This document shows positions 43,203 through 53,211 of a stretch of DNA of 64,000 nt, one piece after another; within the stretch, counting starts at the first letter, position 1, and the number at the start of each line of letters is the position of its first letter. Both the position numbers and the translations under genes were made by a program. The notes under the pieces are model-generated. The model ran no database searches, had not been told where the DNA came from, and worked only from the letters and a program-made list of their open reading frames with translations. Source of the DNA: Plasmodiophora brassicae (lineage: Eukaryota; Endomyxa; Phytomyxea; Plasmodiophorida; Plasmodiophoridae); assembly GCA_039704465.1 (NCBI GenBank), contig JASFAU010000013.1:868001-932000 (forward strand). Reading direction: 5' to 3'.

Positions 43203-44479
43203 ATGACCGTCGACGATCTGCAGCACGGCCCCAGGCCGAAAGGCGCCATTAGGGATGCGTTTGAACTACGGGCGTCCGGCGCAGGTACCTACTGTGCTGT
43301 CGTTCGTCCCCAACCGATCCCCTGACGCCGTTCCGGTAGATGCCGCTGATATCGACTCGCTGCTCGACCTGCATTTGTCGACGTTACCCGGCGAGCTGAC
43401 GGATGACGACCGCCTGGCAATGGCGACGCTGTATGCATCCGGCGAGAGAGCCGTTGAGCACGCACTGCCGCTTGTGGATAATTCACCCGCGCGCCATGAC
43501 GATCTCTATCTGATCGCGCGGCGTCATTCGTCGAGCACCCTCCTGGAGCGCCTCGCCGACAAGGGCCATGTCGAATCCATGCTACTCCTGTCGACCATGT
43601 CCGACGACCAGGGCGAGGCCTTAAAATGGATACAGAGCGCGGCGGACGCTGGGCACCTTCAGTCCCAGCTCGCCCTATCCGCTCTGTACGCATCGACCCA
43701 GCCGGAATCGTCGTTCCGTTACTCCCTGATGGCTGCCAAATCGGGCGACCGCATCGGCCAGTACCAAGCGGGGCGCTGCCTGCTGCTTGGCAGAGGCTGC
43801 CCACAGGATGTCCCCGGGGCCATGGACCTCCTGCAATCATCGGCCGATCAAGGCCTGCCCGATGCGATGCTGCTGCTCGGTGGCATATACGTGCAGGGCA
43901 TGCCCGGTGTCCCTGTCGATAAGGAGCGCGCCCTGCGCTGCTTCCGGGCAGCGGCAGACGCAGGCCTGCGTGAGGCCCAGTACATATCCGGGTCGCTGCT
44001 AATCCAAGAGAAGGCGGAAGTGGATGGGGTCGCGTACATGCACAAAGCCGCCCATGGGGGACACGCGCGCGCCCAACTCGATCTCGGCAAGATGTACAAT
44101 TCGGGTGAAGCTGGCCTGCGCAAGGACCCAGATACGGGATTCATGTGGTGCTTAAGGTAATGCTGCTGCTACCCTTTGCTTTACATGGATCAGAGCTGAG
44201 GCGACCTGCAGGGCGGCGCGATTCGCTGACGAAAGCGACAACGGGACGGCCTCGTTCATCGTGGCGATCATGTACCTGGAAGGGATCGGCACGGAGCAGA
44301 ACATCCTTGCCGGGTGCCACTACCTGCGGCAGGCGATCCAGCAAGGGCACCCGAAGGCCCAGGGCATCCTCGACCAGATCCTGTCCGATACGCGGCTCCA
44401 GGACGCCCTCGAGCAGTGGGACCTGTCCAGGTCCCTGATCCGCGTCATGGCACCGTCTTCGTCGCTCGTCATCCACTGA
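43203..44479 (+). CDS. Sel1-like repeat protein
   Basis: Exons 43203..43284, 43340..44156 and 44212..44479; two 55-bp introns with consistent phases; 388 residues. The ATG at 43203 plus a short first exon is preferred over the ATG at 43255, because splicing gives ASGADAADIDSLLDLHL without an odd Pro-rich insert. Seven or eight Sel1/TPR-like helical pairs follow, e.g. ALKWIQSAADAGHLQSQLAL, AMDLLQSSADQGLPDAMLLL, ALRCFRAAADAGLREAQYIS and CHYLRQAIQQGHPKAQ. There is no signal peptide. Such proteins act as adaptors in ER-associated degradation or signalling; the partner is unknown. Confidence 0.9.
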
Positions 44480-44679
44480 CCGTCTAATCTGCATTACCGT
44501 TTCGTGTGTCTATTACATAATGCCAAGTGACTAAACCGATGTTGTTGTGGGGTACAAATGCTACCGAGAGATTGGTGGGTCGGATCAATCTGTCGTCGAC
44601 GGCCGCGCCCCCCCGATGTAGCGACCCGGCCGGCTCGACCATTGTTAAAAGGAGACTAGCGCCGTAACTGTTCCCGCCG

Positions 44680-44886
44680 ATGGACCTACGCGATCTCGAC
44701 AAGCCGGAGCCTGCACCCGCCGCCGCCGTCGGCCAGATGGATTCGCGCCCGGTCCCGACAATTGCTGCCAAGCGCACCCGGGGGCGCTCGCGTGCGATTC
44801 GCCGTCGGCAGTCGCTTCGCCGGCTCGTCCTCCTCAAGATGGCCCTGCAGACGCGCCGTCGGCAGTTGTCGTCGAAGGCCTCCTGA
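44680..44886 (+). CDS. Possible small basic protein (68 residues)
   Basis: An ATG-initiated frame with an acidic first ten residues (MDLRDLDKPEP) and a strongly basic second half (KRTRGRSRAIRRRQSLRRL). It is preceded by 200 bp of free intergenic DNA and ends 27 bp before the convergent DNAAF5 stop. The polarised charge and clean boundaries favour a real peptide, perhaps RNA- or nucleus-associated. There is no homology I recognise. Confidence 0.35.
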   Translation: MDLRDLDKPEPAPAAAVGQMDSRPVPTIAAKRTRGRSRAIRRRQSLRRLVLLKMALQTRRRQLSSKAS

Positions 44887-44912
44887 ATACACAATCAGAC
44901 ACGCGCACCCTG

Positions 44913-46427
44913 TTATATTTGCTGCTCCTCGGCGGTCAGCCATTGCTGCAGGTCGGCCCAGACGAGGGACCTGTCATCGTCGGGGACCTCGTTGAGAATC
45001 GCGTTGACATCCGCAACGTGGCCCGCTAGGTCGGAAAGAGACGTCACAGCCGCCAGGCAATGCTCGGCGACGCGCACGACCTGCTCGCGCTCCTCGTCGT
45101 GCGCCTTCACGTACAGGGCCATGTCGACGATCCAGGCCTCCGGCCGAACATGGTGCCCAATCAGGCGCGCGCAATCGGCGCCCATCTCGCCGCCGCCATC
45201 CCCGGCGCGGATCAGCCCCCGAAGGATCGGCCAGGCGTGCACGGCCGCCTTCGCCTCGGCGTAGACCAGCAGCACCCTCAACAACGACAACGCCGACCTC
45301 CTCGTCCCTTCCTGCCAATCGCCCAGCTCCACTGCCACCCCATCAGCAACCGTCAGGGCCGACGTGACAGCATCGGCGGCGTCGTCGCGCGTACCAAGAA
45401 TTGCGGGAAGCAGTCGCGGAAGTTGGGCGGCCACGACAATGCGCGCGCCGAGTGCGGGCCTGCGCCGGATCGGCCCGGCCAGGACGGGTTGCGCCGGTTT
45501 CCACTGCTGCAGCTCGCCGTCGAACCGCTGCCGGTCGTACAGGTCGTCCGCGTGGTCTTCCTCGTAGAGCCGGCCGACGGCGTCGACGGCGTCGATGCCC
45601 CGCTGCACGATGGCGTCCGACGCGTCGATTAGTGCCGACAGGAGGTACGGCGTCAGCAGCGCCTCGTAGTCGTACCGGTCGGGCAGAGACGTCATCCAGC
45701 GCGCCATCATTGCGAAGAACGCGGCGCGGACGCTTGTGTTTCCGTCGGCGACCAGCAAGGCGAACGTGTTCGTTCTGGCCGGCGACGTCCCGTAGAAGTC
45801 GCTGATTGGGATCACGTTCGACTCGCGGAAGGCGGCCAGGTCCCGAATGGATTCGGCCGCGCCAGGAATATACATCCACGACTCAATGCATTTCACGGCT
45901 GCGATTCGGACCCGGCTGTGTCGGTGGCGAACGCGATCCGCGGCGTCAGCGATGACCCGTTTCGCGAGCAGCGCGTCGACACGGCAACGTCCCGAGCGCC
46001 GATCCGCTTGCGTCGTCAGCAGGCGAAGCGACTCGACGACGACGTCGGGTTCGGGGTCGGAGACGGTCTGGATCAGGTGTGATGCGACGTCGGGCGTCCA
46101 GTGAGACGACGTGCCGAGGATCGCAACCGGCTGTACCAGGCGCAGCAACGCGAGGCGAACCGACTCAGCGGTCTCCTTCCCGGTGCGGTACGCGACCACG
46201 GGCATCACCAACGGCATGTACTCATCCGGCGTCAACCGCGCTAGAACATGGTCCGCCAGACATGACACTGCCGCCAACCGCTCCTGCTCCCTCCCGTCAA
46301 CCGCCCGCTTCAGCAGCGCCCGCAACGACGCCCTCGCCAGGTCGTCGTCCATGGACGCCTGCAGCGCCCGGATCGCATCGACGCCTCCGGCGCCTTCCGC
46401 CACGCGCGATACCAACCGCCCCGCCAT
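44913..46427 (-). CDS. DNAAF5: HEAT-repeat axonemal dynein assembly factor, DNAAF5/HEATR2-like
   Basis: Exons (minus) 45395..46427 and 44913..45331, with a 63-bp intron at 45332..45394. Splicing changes an awkward insert into RLLPAILVELGDWQEGTRRS, matching the DNAAF5 block where a D/E-L-x-D-W follows LLPAI. HEAT-type helices run throughout (VRLALLRLVQPVAIL, DPEPDVVVESLRLLTTQ, RHSRVRIAAVKCIESW). RPALGARIVVAAQLPRLLP and RLIGHHVRPEAWI also fit the family. DNAAF5 acts in the cytoplasm in pre-assembly of axonemal dynein arms. At 483 residues it is much shorter than animal DNAAF5 (about 855), so N-terminal repeats appear lost or an upstream exon is missed. Confidence 0.75.
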   Translation of the reverse strand: MAGRLVSRVAEGAGGVDAIRALQASMDDDLARASLRALLKRAVDGREQERLAAVSCLADHVLARLTPDEYMPLVMPVVAYRTGKETAESVRLALLRLVQPVAILGTSSHWTPDVASHLIQTVSDPEPDVVVESLRLLTTQADRRSGRCRVDALLAKRVIADAADRVRHRHSRVRIAAVKCIESWMYIPGAAESIRDLAAFRESNVIPISDFYGTSPARTNTFALLVADGNTSVRAAFFAMMARWMTSLPDRYDYEALLTPYLLSALIDASDAIVQRGIDAVDAVGRLYEEDHADDLYDRQRFDGELQQWKPAQPVLAGPIRRRPALGARIVVAAQLPRLLPAILGTRDDAADAVTSALTVADGVAVELGDWQEGTRRSALSLLRVLLVYAEAKAAVHAWPILRGLIRAGDGGGEMGADCARLIGHHVRPEAWIVDMALYVKAHDEEREQVVRVAEHCLAAVTSLSDLAGHVADVNAILNEVPDDDRSLVWADLQQWLTAEEQQI

Positions 46428-46675
46428 ATCTCGTCCTGCCCTCGTCTGCGTTACCAGGAGAGGCCGCACCCAGGTTCGGACACCCGTCGACTGCTACATG
46501 GGCCGGAGCCCATCAGCGCGCGGCTCGGCTTTTCCACGGAGAAGCTGCAAACGGAGGCCCCAGTGGCAAACCCGGGGTTTTCGCGCACCCGGTGTTTTGT
46601 ACGAGTCGATGACTGGGCAGCTATACGTGGCAGTCATGGGATTGTGACTGGAGGCGCCGATGATGTACTACAGTG

Positions 46676-47561
46676 ATGTCGGAAGGTTGTCTGATCGATG
46701 AGAGGCGTCGCGGCGTGAAGGCGCGATGGATGCGCCTGCTGAAGGAGGCGGTCGATGCGGACGAATGGGGGCAGACTATCGAGGCGATCAGTGCCTATAG
46801 GCAGTTCGCTGAGCTGCTGTCCAGCTCCAGGCAGGCTCTCGAGCTCAGCACCAGTGAAGAGGTGCACGCACCTACCATTCGGGCTACCCATTGTTACCAT
46901 CTCATTTCCTCGGGCGCAGGGCGATGTCGACCGTCTTCATGAATCGGTCGTCAAACGACTGGCCGTGCTGGACGGCGGGGCATCATCGCTTCGTGTCAGG
47001 GATATGAAGGCGCTGGTCCCGATCGTCGAAGGGCTGTTCTCCAACGCAGAGGGCTCGGGCTCCAGCCGAGGTGCAACGGCTACATCTTCGGCGGGCCTGT
47101 CCAAACGACACGCTCAACTGCAGAGGCAGATCCAGCTCGAGATCGTGAAGATCGGCCTGAAGGACGCGCCAATGTACGTCAGGCCTCACATTGCAGTCAC
47201 TATTTCGCAGCAGAACGGGAGGGCCGTTGAGAGTACGCGGCAGACGGCCGCGGCCAAAGGGCTGGACAACCTTCACCTGCTGTTCAACGAGGCCATGGTT
47301 CTGCGCACGCCACTGGAGGACATCCCGCAGGACGCCGCCATCTTCTTCGAGTTCAAGCACTTCAAGGAAGCCAAGAAGAAGACCTCCACGCGTTGCTATG
47401 CGTTCATGGAGACCGACGAGATCACCGAGGGCGGCAAAGTCCTCGAACTGTATCGCAAGCCCACGGACTGGACCCGGAAACGCGTCCACCTGCACTCCGT
47501 CAAACCGCTCTACCTTCACGTCAACGTCAGCTTCAACCCCATCGCGAAACCCACGTCATAA
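46676..47561 (+). CDS. AIDA: AIDA (axin interactor, dorsalisation-associated) homologue
   Basis: Exons 46676..46861 and 46920..47561 (58-bp intron, phase 0); 275 residues against about 305 in vertebrates. The N-terminal helical domain includes DADEWGQTIEAISAYRQFAE. The C-terminal C2-like AIDA domain has EIVKIGLKDAPMYVRPHIAV, PQDAAIFFEFKHFKEAKKK, STRCYAFMETDEI, VLELYRKPTDWTRKR and KPLYLHV, closely matching vertebrate AIDA. In animals AIDA binds axin and also serves as an ERAD cofactor for lipid enzymes. The C2-like domain suggests membrane or lipid contact. The role in a protist is unknown. Confidence 0.93.
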
Positions 47562-47796
47562 ACGACGACGGCCAACGCGCGTCATCGTCAGGAAGTGTCG
47601 GTGCGTAACAAGGTTCGGACGACAGGCAATCGGGCCGGCTCAGCGGCGCGGCGGCCCGTGGCAATCCGCGACGGAGTCCGCGACGGACTTACAGCCCAAT
47701 ACGACTTCCGCTGCTCCGCTCGGCGGAAGGTACCCGACCGACGCGGAGAGGGCGACAACAGCGGTAGGCAGTCGGTTGTCGGTCCACGACCAAGCC

Positions 47797-49443
47797 ATGC
47801 TCATGAGTCAGTATATGCCGGATCAGTTCGAGGAACTGGACGACCTGTAATTACCGATGGCGTACTCGGTTCTTGTTCCGGAGCACTAACGCGGTAGGTC
47901 AGGTTCTTTGACGGCGAGGAGCTGTTTGATGAGAACGGCGACTTCGAAGAAGAGATTCTGGACTGTGAAATTGAACTGGACGAAATCCGTCATGGATATA
48001 TCCTTGAAACGAACGACGTCGAGCAAGAGCCGGAGCTGGACGTTGCTGAACTAGAGGTTCTAGAGCAACCATTGCCGGACCTAACGCAGCCGGCCGACCT
48101 GGAATCGGTCCGCGTGTCACGCCAGGTCTGCTGTGCCAGCGGACTTTCAATCGCAGCGAATGTTCACCAATGATTTCGCAGGCGTTTGACGATCTGGGCC
48201 TAGTGCCGCAGGCGGCCGTGTTCCAGTGGATCGGCAATCTGGAGTGTTTCGTGACGGAGCACTCGCGATTCTGCGAAGCGTACGAACCGTACACGGCCCA
48301 ACTCCACAACGGGCCATTCCCTGGCATCTGCTGCTTCACGTTGTCGTCGAACACGAATCTGGACCTCGACGTGGAACGCGATGACGACGGACAGACCAAG
48401 ATTTTCATCAAGAACGCGTACACGACCGGCCTCCTGGGCGTGATCCCGTCGGTCTTCAGCGTTGTCCTCCTGCCGTTGCTGATGGGCGGGATCGTTCGCG
48501 CGTCCGGCAAGATCGAAACGCTGATCCATCCGGACAGCTGCCCACCGCCGTTCAAGCTCATCCTCAGCGCAAACCTGTCGATGATCTCCACAGCCCACGA
48601 CTTCGACGACGCCATCACGAACGCTCTGACCCAGCTGCGTCGCTGGCTGAAGCGCCCGAAAGGCGTGTTCGTCACCCCCGAGCTACCCGCCAACATCCAG
48701 TCCATTCGTAAGGTGCTGAACCGGCCCAAGAAGTGGCGCTCCAAGGCACAGCAGTCGCAGCAACTGGCCCAGCACCCATGGTACCGGGTCGTCTCGTCCT
48801 CGTCACGTCCCATTGCTGAGTGTGTTCGCGCGCAGCGACCCTGGTCAGCTACCGAAGCAACTGTCGCTGGCCGCGCCGATTGCCAAGCGGCCGCTGGAGA
48901 TCCTGCCGGACATCGTCCCCACGCCGGTGGCCAAACGGCCTCGGGCGTCGTCGACGTCCACGATGCAGTTGCTGGGCGAACGGCGACGCGCTCGGAATCG
49001 TCGCGAAATCGAAGAGTGCACCGGGGCTGACCTGCCCCGGTTGATGGGTGCCATTCTCAGCGAAAGCGAGGCGGAGGCGCGACGACTATCATCTCGATGC
49101 AGCGCCGTTGTCGAGCGGATACATGAGGTACCTGGGTCAGCCGTCGTCAGCTGTGTGGCTCCCTGATCGTCGTCGTTCTGTGTAGGTGCTGGGCGATTAC
49201 AGAGTGTGTCGTGACCCGCTGTCGTGTCTGGGGCGGCTGATCGGGACGACCGTCTCACTGCGAACCATCGACGATCGGGATGGGATCGTGTCGGGTGCAT
49301 TGCAAGAATCGTGGCGCGTGATCCTGACTACGAAACAAGCGCCGGACGGGTCGTCGATGCCGGTGCTAACACCTATCCTGGCGGCCGCCCTGACCAACGT
49401 CGTAAATCAGGGCGGGTTCCACCTCGAACTACAAGAATATTAA
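47797..49443 (+). CDS. Orphan nuclear-type protein, acidic N-terminus
   Basis: Exons 47797..47846, 47903..48125, 48182..48780, 48836..49127 and 49186..49443; four introns of 55-58 bp with matching phases; 473 residues. The exon structure is well supported, but I recognise no family. Features: a highly acidic residue 10-90 region (FEELDDL, FFDGEELFDENGDFEEE); a central folded region with aromatic and Cys residues (FQWIGNLECFVTEHSRF, NGPFPGICCFTLSS) and a hydrophobic stretch (VIPSVFSVVLLPLLMGGIV); a Lys/Arg-rich block with NLS-like PIAKRPLE and VAKRPRA; and a helical C-terminus. The hydrophobic stretch could be a TM or a buried strand pair. Confidence 0.8.
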
Positions 49444-49612
49444 AATTGTTCCCAGTTCCAAGCACCGTGCTCCCTTCATTCAAGTTAGCAAACTTCAATG
49501 CCAAACGCAGCGAAACAGTGGCTAGGCAATGCAACGGAGCACGCCCGCTGCCGACAGGGGCGTCGTGCAGCGCGATCGGTGTGTGTGAACTCGCAGAGCG
49601 CAAGTTCCCGCG

Positions 49613-50896
49613 TCAGGGAGTGTCCTGCCGCATGTCTTCCAGCGGGCTGTGCGGGCACATTTCTCTGAACTGACACATCCGGCACTTCCACGATTCTCCC
49701 GACCTGAACAGCGCCATCACAAGACCGTCAACAGCGAATCCGCTCTGTGAGTGACCCACAGGACAACATCAGGGGGTCGCAGCCCCTCCCAGAACTCGAG
49801 GAAATATGACGTGTCGCCAACCTACGACACAGTCGTGTCCAACGGTGAGCAAACGATTCACGTTTCTCGTGCGACATACGACATGGTTCTTATTGAACCG
49901 CCAATTATCTTCGCCAAGCAGGCGGCGATCGCTCTGGTGTTCATACACGACCTAAACAAGTCAATTAGGTAGCTGAACGAGCAGAATACAGTCGACCGAC
50001 CTTGAGTTCCTCACCGCTCGGCCCGAGCGCCCGGAACATTTGCAGAGCGACATGCACGACCTCCAGCAAGGAGCAACCTTGCAGATCGCGTCGTTGTAAC
50101 TGATCGGCAACGTCGTGGCTGAACTGTCGCGTGAACGGGTCGACATCGTGCCACGCCAGCATGGACGGCGCCCAGGCCACGGCATCATGGCTGGCCAGGC
50201 CATCGAAGAGGACCTTGTAGATGGCGACTTGGAGGCGGGACGAGCGTTTCTGGGCGAATCCGGGCATCGACGGCACCGTTCTCGTTTTCGTGTCGACGAT
50301 TGCCGGTCTGGGCGGCGTACCGCCGAATTCGACCAGGTCGATGACACCGATCGCCCAGAGCGGGTCGCTAGGCGACTCCCTCGGCAGGTTCCTTAACGAC
50401 TGCAACGAGCCGAACACAGGCAACTCTCGCGTACGACCTTGCTGAACGAGCTCCTCTACGGGTTCAATCAGAAACGGCCAAGATAACGGCGCGATAGAGC
50501 AGTGAGCGCACCCAGGCCAAACATGACGTTCTGCAGGGAATGGATTAGCGCAGCGATAGCGTGTCGTGGGGCAACGTACCAGAAGCCGAACGGCCCACAC
50601 GTCGGCAGCAGTTACAACATTGATCCTGTGAACCTTGTGGAGTTCGAGCTCCAGTTCGTTATGACGTCGCGCCCCGGCTCTCATCGCGGCCGTTCGTACG
50701 CGCCGATGCTCCAAACCGAACGCTGTCGCGATGTTGAAAACGGGCTGCCGCCCAGGTAGCCGCAGCTGTTCGCACCTGTCTGCATCTCGCACCAGGCCTG
50801 GCTGGCGACATCCGTCACCGACAGCGTTCGCGACGATCGGAACCGGTCGATCGGCGGCCTCAGGCGCAACACGTCCTCGATGTCCTCATCGCTCAT
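49613..50896 (-). CDS. EXO5: Exonuclease V (EXO5/DEM1 family, Fe-S single-strand nuclease)
   Basis: Exons (minus) 50776..50896, 50001..50722, 49862..49951, 49760..49821 and 49613..49703; four introns of 40-56 bp with consistent phases; 361 residues. A single-strand DNA exonuclease of the PD-(D/E)XK fold that resects crosslink-repair intermediates. Seen: LSVTDVASQAWCEMQ (first cluster Cys), AMRAGARRHNELELELH, AIGVIDLVEF and AIVDTKTRTVPSMPGFAQ (catalytic D-x-K) with SSRLQVAIYKVLFDGL. After three small introns, ESWKCRMCQFREMCPHSP supplies the last three Fe-S cysteines. This resolves what look like disconnected short frames at 49600-49960. Confidence 0.93.
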
Positions 50897-50989
50897 CACG
50901 TTCGGCGCAATGACGCGACGGTACGGCGTCCGTGACGTCGGGTGCAGACGTGCAGTGGTGCACCGGGCCGGGCTCCCACGTGCCGCGAT

Positions 50990-51080
50990 TGCAGCCCACC
51001 GCCGCTCATGTGCAGCTCCGGCCCACTGCGACTACCTACAGCTCACGTGCAGCTCCGACTGGCCGCGAGTGCAGCTCATG
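50990..51080. promoter_or_regulatory. Cluster of TGCAGCTC motifs in the EXO5 / coiled-coil divergent promoter
   Basis: Copies include GTGCAGCTCCGGCCCACTGCG (51010..51030), GTGCAGCTCCGACTGGCCGCG (from 51048) and GTGCAGCTCATG (from 51069), with a related TTGCAGCCC at about 50989. All lie within the 387 bp between the starts of two divergent genes. Same motif family as at 39437 and 58848. Confidence 0.5.
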
Positions 51081-51283
51081 TGTGCAGACACGGCTGTGCG
51101 CGACTGCCCCGCGCATCTGCTGCAGTTGCTCAGGTGCCGCCGTACAACAGCCGCGGCGAAGCGTCACGCGACCGGCGGGATGCAGCCCGGCAGCGTTGAC
51201 CGGTGTTCCTGCGCCTCCCAGCGTCGGTCCATCGGTCCATCGGACGTCCGCCGGCCGTCGATTGCACGCAATCAAACGGCGGG

Positions 51284-53072
51284 ATGATGGCAATGTCGCT
51301 GTCGACGTTCGTCGGGCACATTGTGCACGCCGTGTCGACGTATGTCCAGCCAGGGCACGATCCCGATCAGGATGCCGCCCATGAGCTGCTGACGGACGCG
51401 TGGCCCTTGCACCTGATTGACGCGTTCGCCGTTGCCGAATCGTGGTATCGTACGGTGGAGCGGCAGACCATGTTCGGCAAGATCATCTGGGGCGCCCCGC
51501 ACCTCGATGCCAGGCAGCTGGAAACGACGGACGCAGACCGGGATCTCAAGGTCCTGGACTCCATGCTGCTTGACGCACTGATTCGGCTACAACAGGCGCG
51601 GGTCATGGACCTGTCGCGATCGGCGAACGTACTGGATTCCTGCCACACCACGTTTTCGTTATGGGTGATTCTCGCCGTTCTCGCAAGTCTGATGGCTCGC
51701 AGCAACGGCGCTGCCCTCTATACCCGTAGTAGAGCCAGGCAGCATACGACGAAGAAGTTTGACGACGTGGCCAACGTCGCTTGGAAAACGCTCCAGTGGT
51801 TCATCAAAGAATCGGGCTCGAATTCCGCACTGATCTTTGACGAGAACAGGCACTACTTTGCCACCGTCCTCGTCCCAAACATTCGCTGCGCTCTTCGGGA
51901 CCAGGTCCCGCGCCCCGTCGGTATGAGCCAGGTTGCCCGTGACGCCCTGTACACTGTCTTCTGACTGTGCCATAGAGCATATCCGGCAGTTGAAGACCGA
52001 TGCCGAGTCGATGCACAGGGAGGCTCAGCAGTTGAAGCGCGACGTGGAATCGCTGCAGAAGGAGGTCGTCCAGCAGAAGAGCCGATGCGCCCAGGTCGAG
52101 CGCGACTGGCAGACTCGCATGGCCGCACAGCGAACGGGCACGGAGAGACACAAGGCGGAGGCGGCTCATCTTGCCAGGGCATATACAAACGCGACGAGCC
52201 AGCTGCAAGCGGAGCGGGACCAGTGTAAAGCGGTGAAAATGTCGTTGGACGAGGCCCTTCAGCAATCGCAACGTCAAGTCGCTGACCTGAATCGTGATTT
52301 GTCCACAACCCGAGACGCTCTCCAGGCGGCACGCGCCGACATCGGCCAGCGCAACCGGGATTGCGACAAGCAGATGGCCGACCTGCACAACGCACTGGAG
52401 CAGAACATGACGCTGGTGAGTGCCGATGCAGGCCTAATGCCCATCGCGCTCAACGCCCGCGCCCTGGAACACGCCGCCCCGACTCTCCACTGCGACATGG
52501 CCATGCCGTTGCGCAACGCCCTCGCCGAATGCTCGACCCAATTCGACTGCGACATGGCCGTATGCAACCTTGCAACGCAGATCTTCTCCCGGTGCGCCCG
52601 CGACTTCCAACGCACCGTCAAGAAGGTCCACGCCGTCTACATCAGCGAGGTGATGCGGACGGCGAAGAGCCTTGCCCGCGCCCAGCTGTGCATGCCGGCG
52701 GGACGGCGCCAGCGTCGAACGATCAGTGGCATCGTTGTGCTCTATGACGAACTGCGAGCGCATGGGCTCGGGTTCCGTCACGGCGACGCCTGCCACGACA
52801 TGTTCGACGGCGTCCAGGACGACAAGGCGAACGGCACGCTGCGAATCGTCGACTACTGCGCGTGCTCGTTGGCCTTCCGCATGCTGCTGATGGCCATCAA
52901 CGGGTTCAAGATGGCGCAGTACACGGCCGACGTCGGCGACGCGGCCATGTTCGAGATTGTCGCTCCCGGCGGCCCTCCCTATCGTCAACTATGGCCCGCC
53001 TTCGTCCTGCCCGTGTCTGGCGCCACCGTCAAAGGCCTTGTTGAACCCGCCCCTATCGTCAACGGCCAGTAG
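51284..53072 (+). CDS. Coiled-coil orphan protein with conserved-looking C-terminal domain
   Basis: Exons 51284..51920 and 51976..53072 (55-bp intron starting GTATGAG, phase 1); 577 residues. The N-terminal domain is helical and aromatic-rich (ESWYRTVERQTMFGKIIWGA). After the splice, residues about 213-370 form a strong coiled coil (IRQLKTDAESMHREAQQLKR, VESLQKEVVQQKSRC). The C-terminal 190 residues look globular, with Cys and His (HCDMAMPLRNALAECSTQFD, ISGIVVLYDELRAHGLGF, CHDMFDGVQDD). A second intron around 51655-51730 (a hydrophobic stretch, LWVILAVLASLMA) cannot be excluded. No family is recognised; N-head/rod/C-head is a typical tether or motor-adaptor layout. Confidence 0.75.
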
Positions 53073-53211
53073 GCGGTGTTTATGGCCCGTTCGATATACT
53101 AAACGTCTGCGCGCGCAAGCGTACGCACCGGACGTGACGCCACCTCCTCGTGGGGCGTGGCACGTGCCTCGCGAGATTCGCAGGGCCCACCCTGTTGACG
53201 ATCGTCACGCG

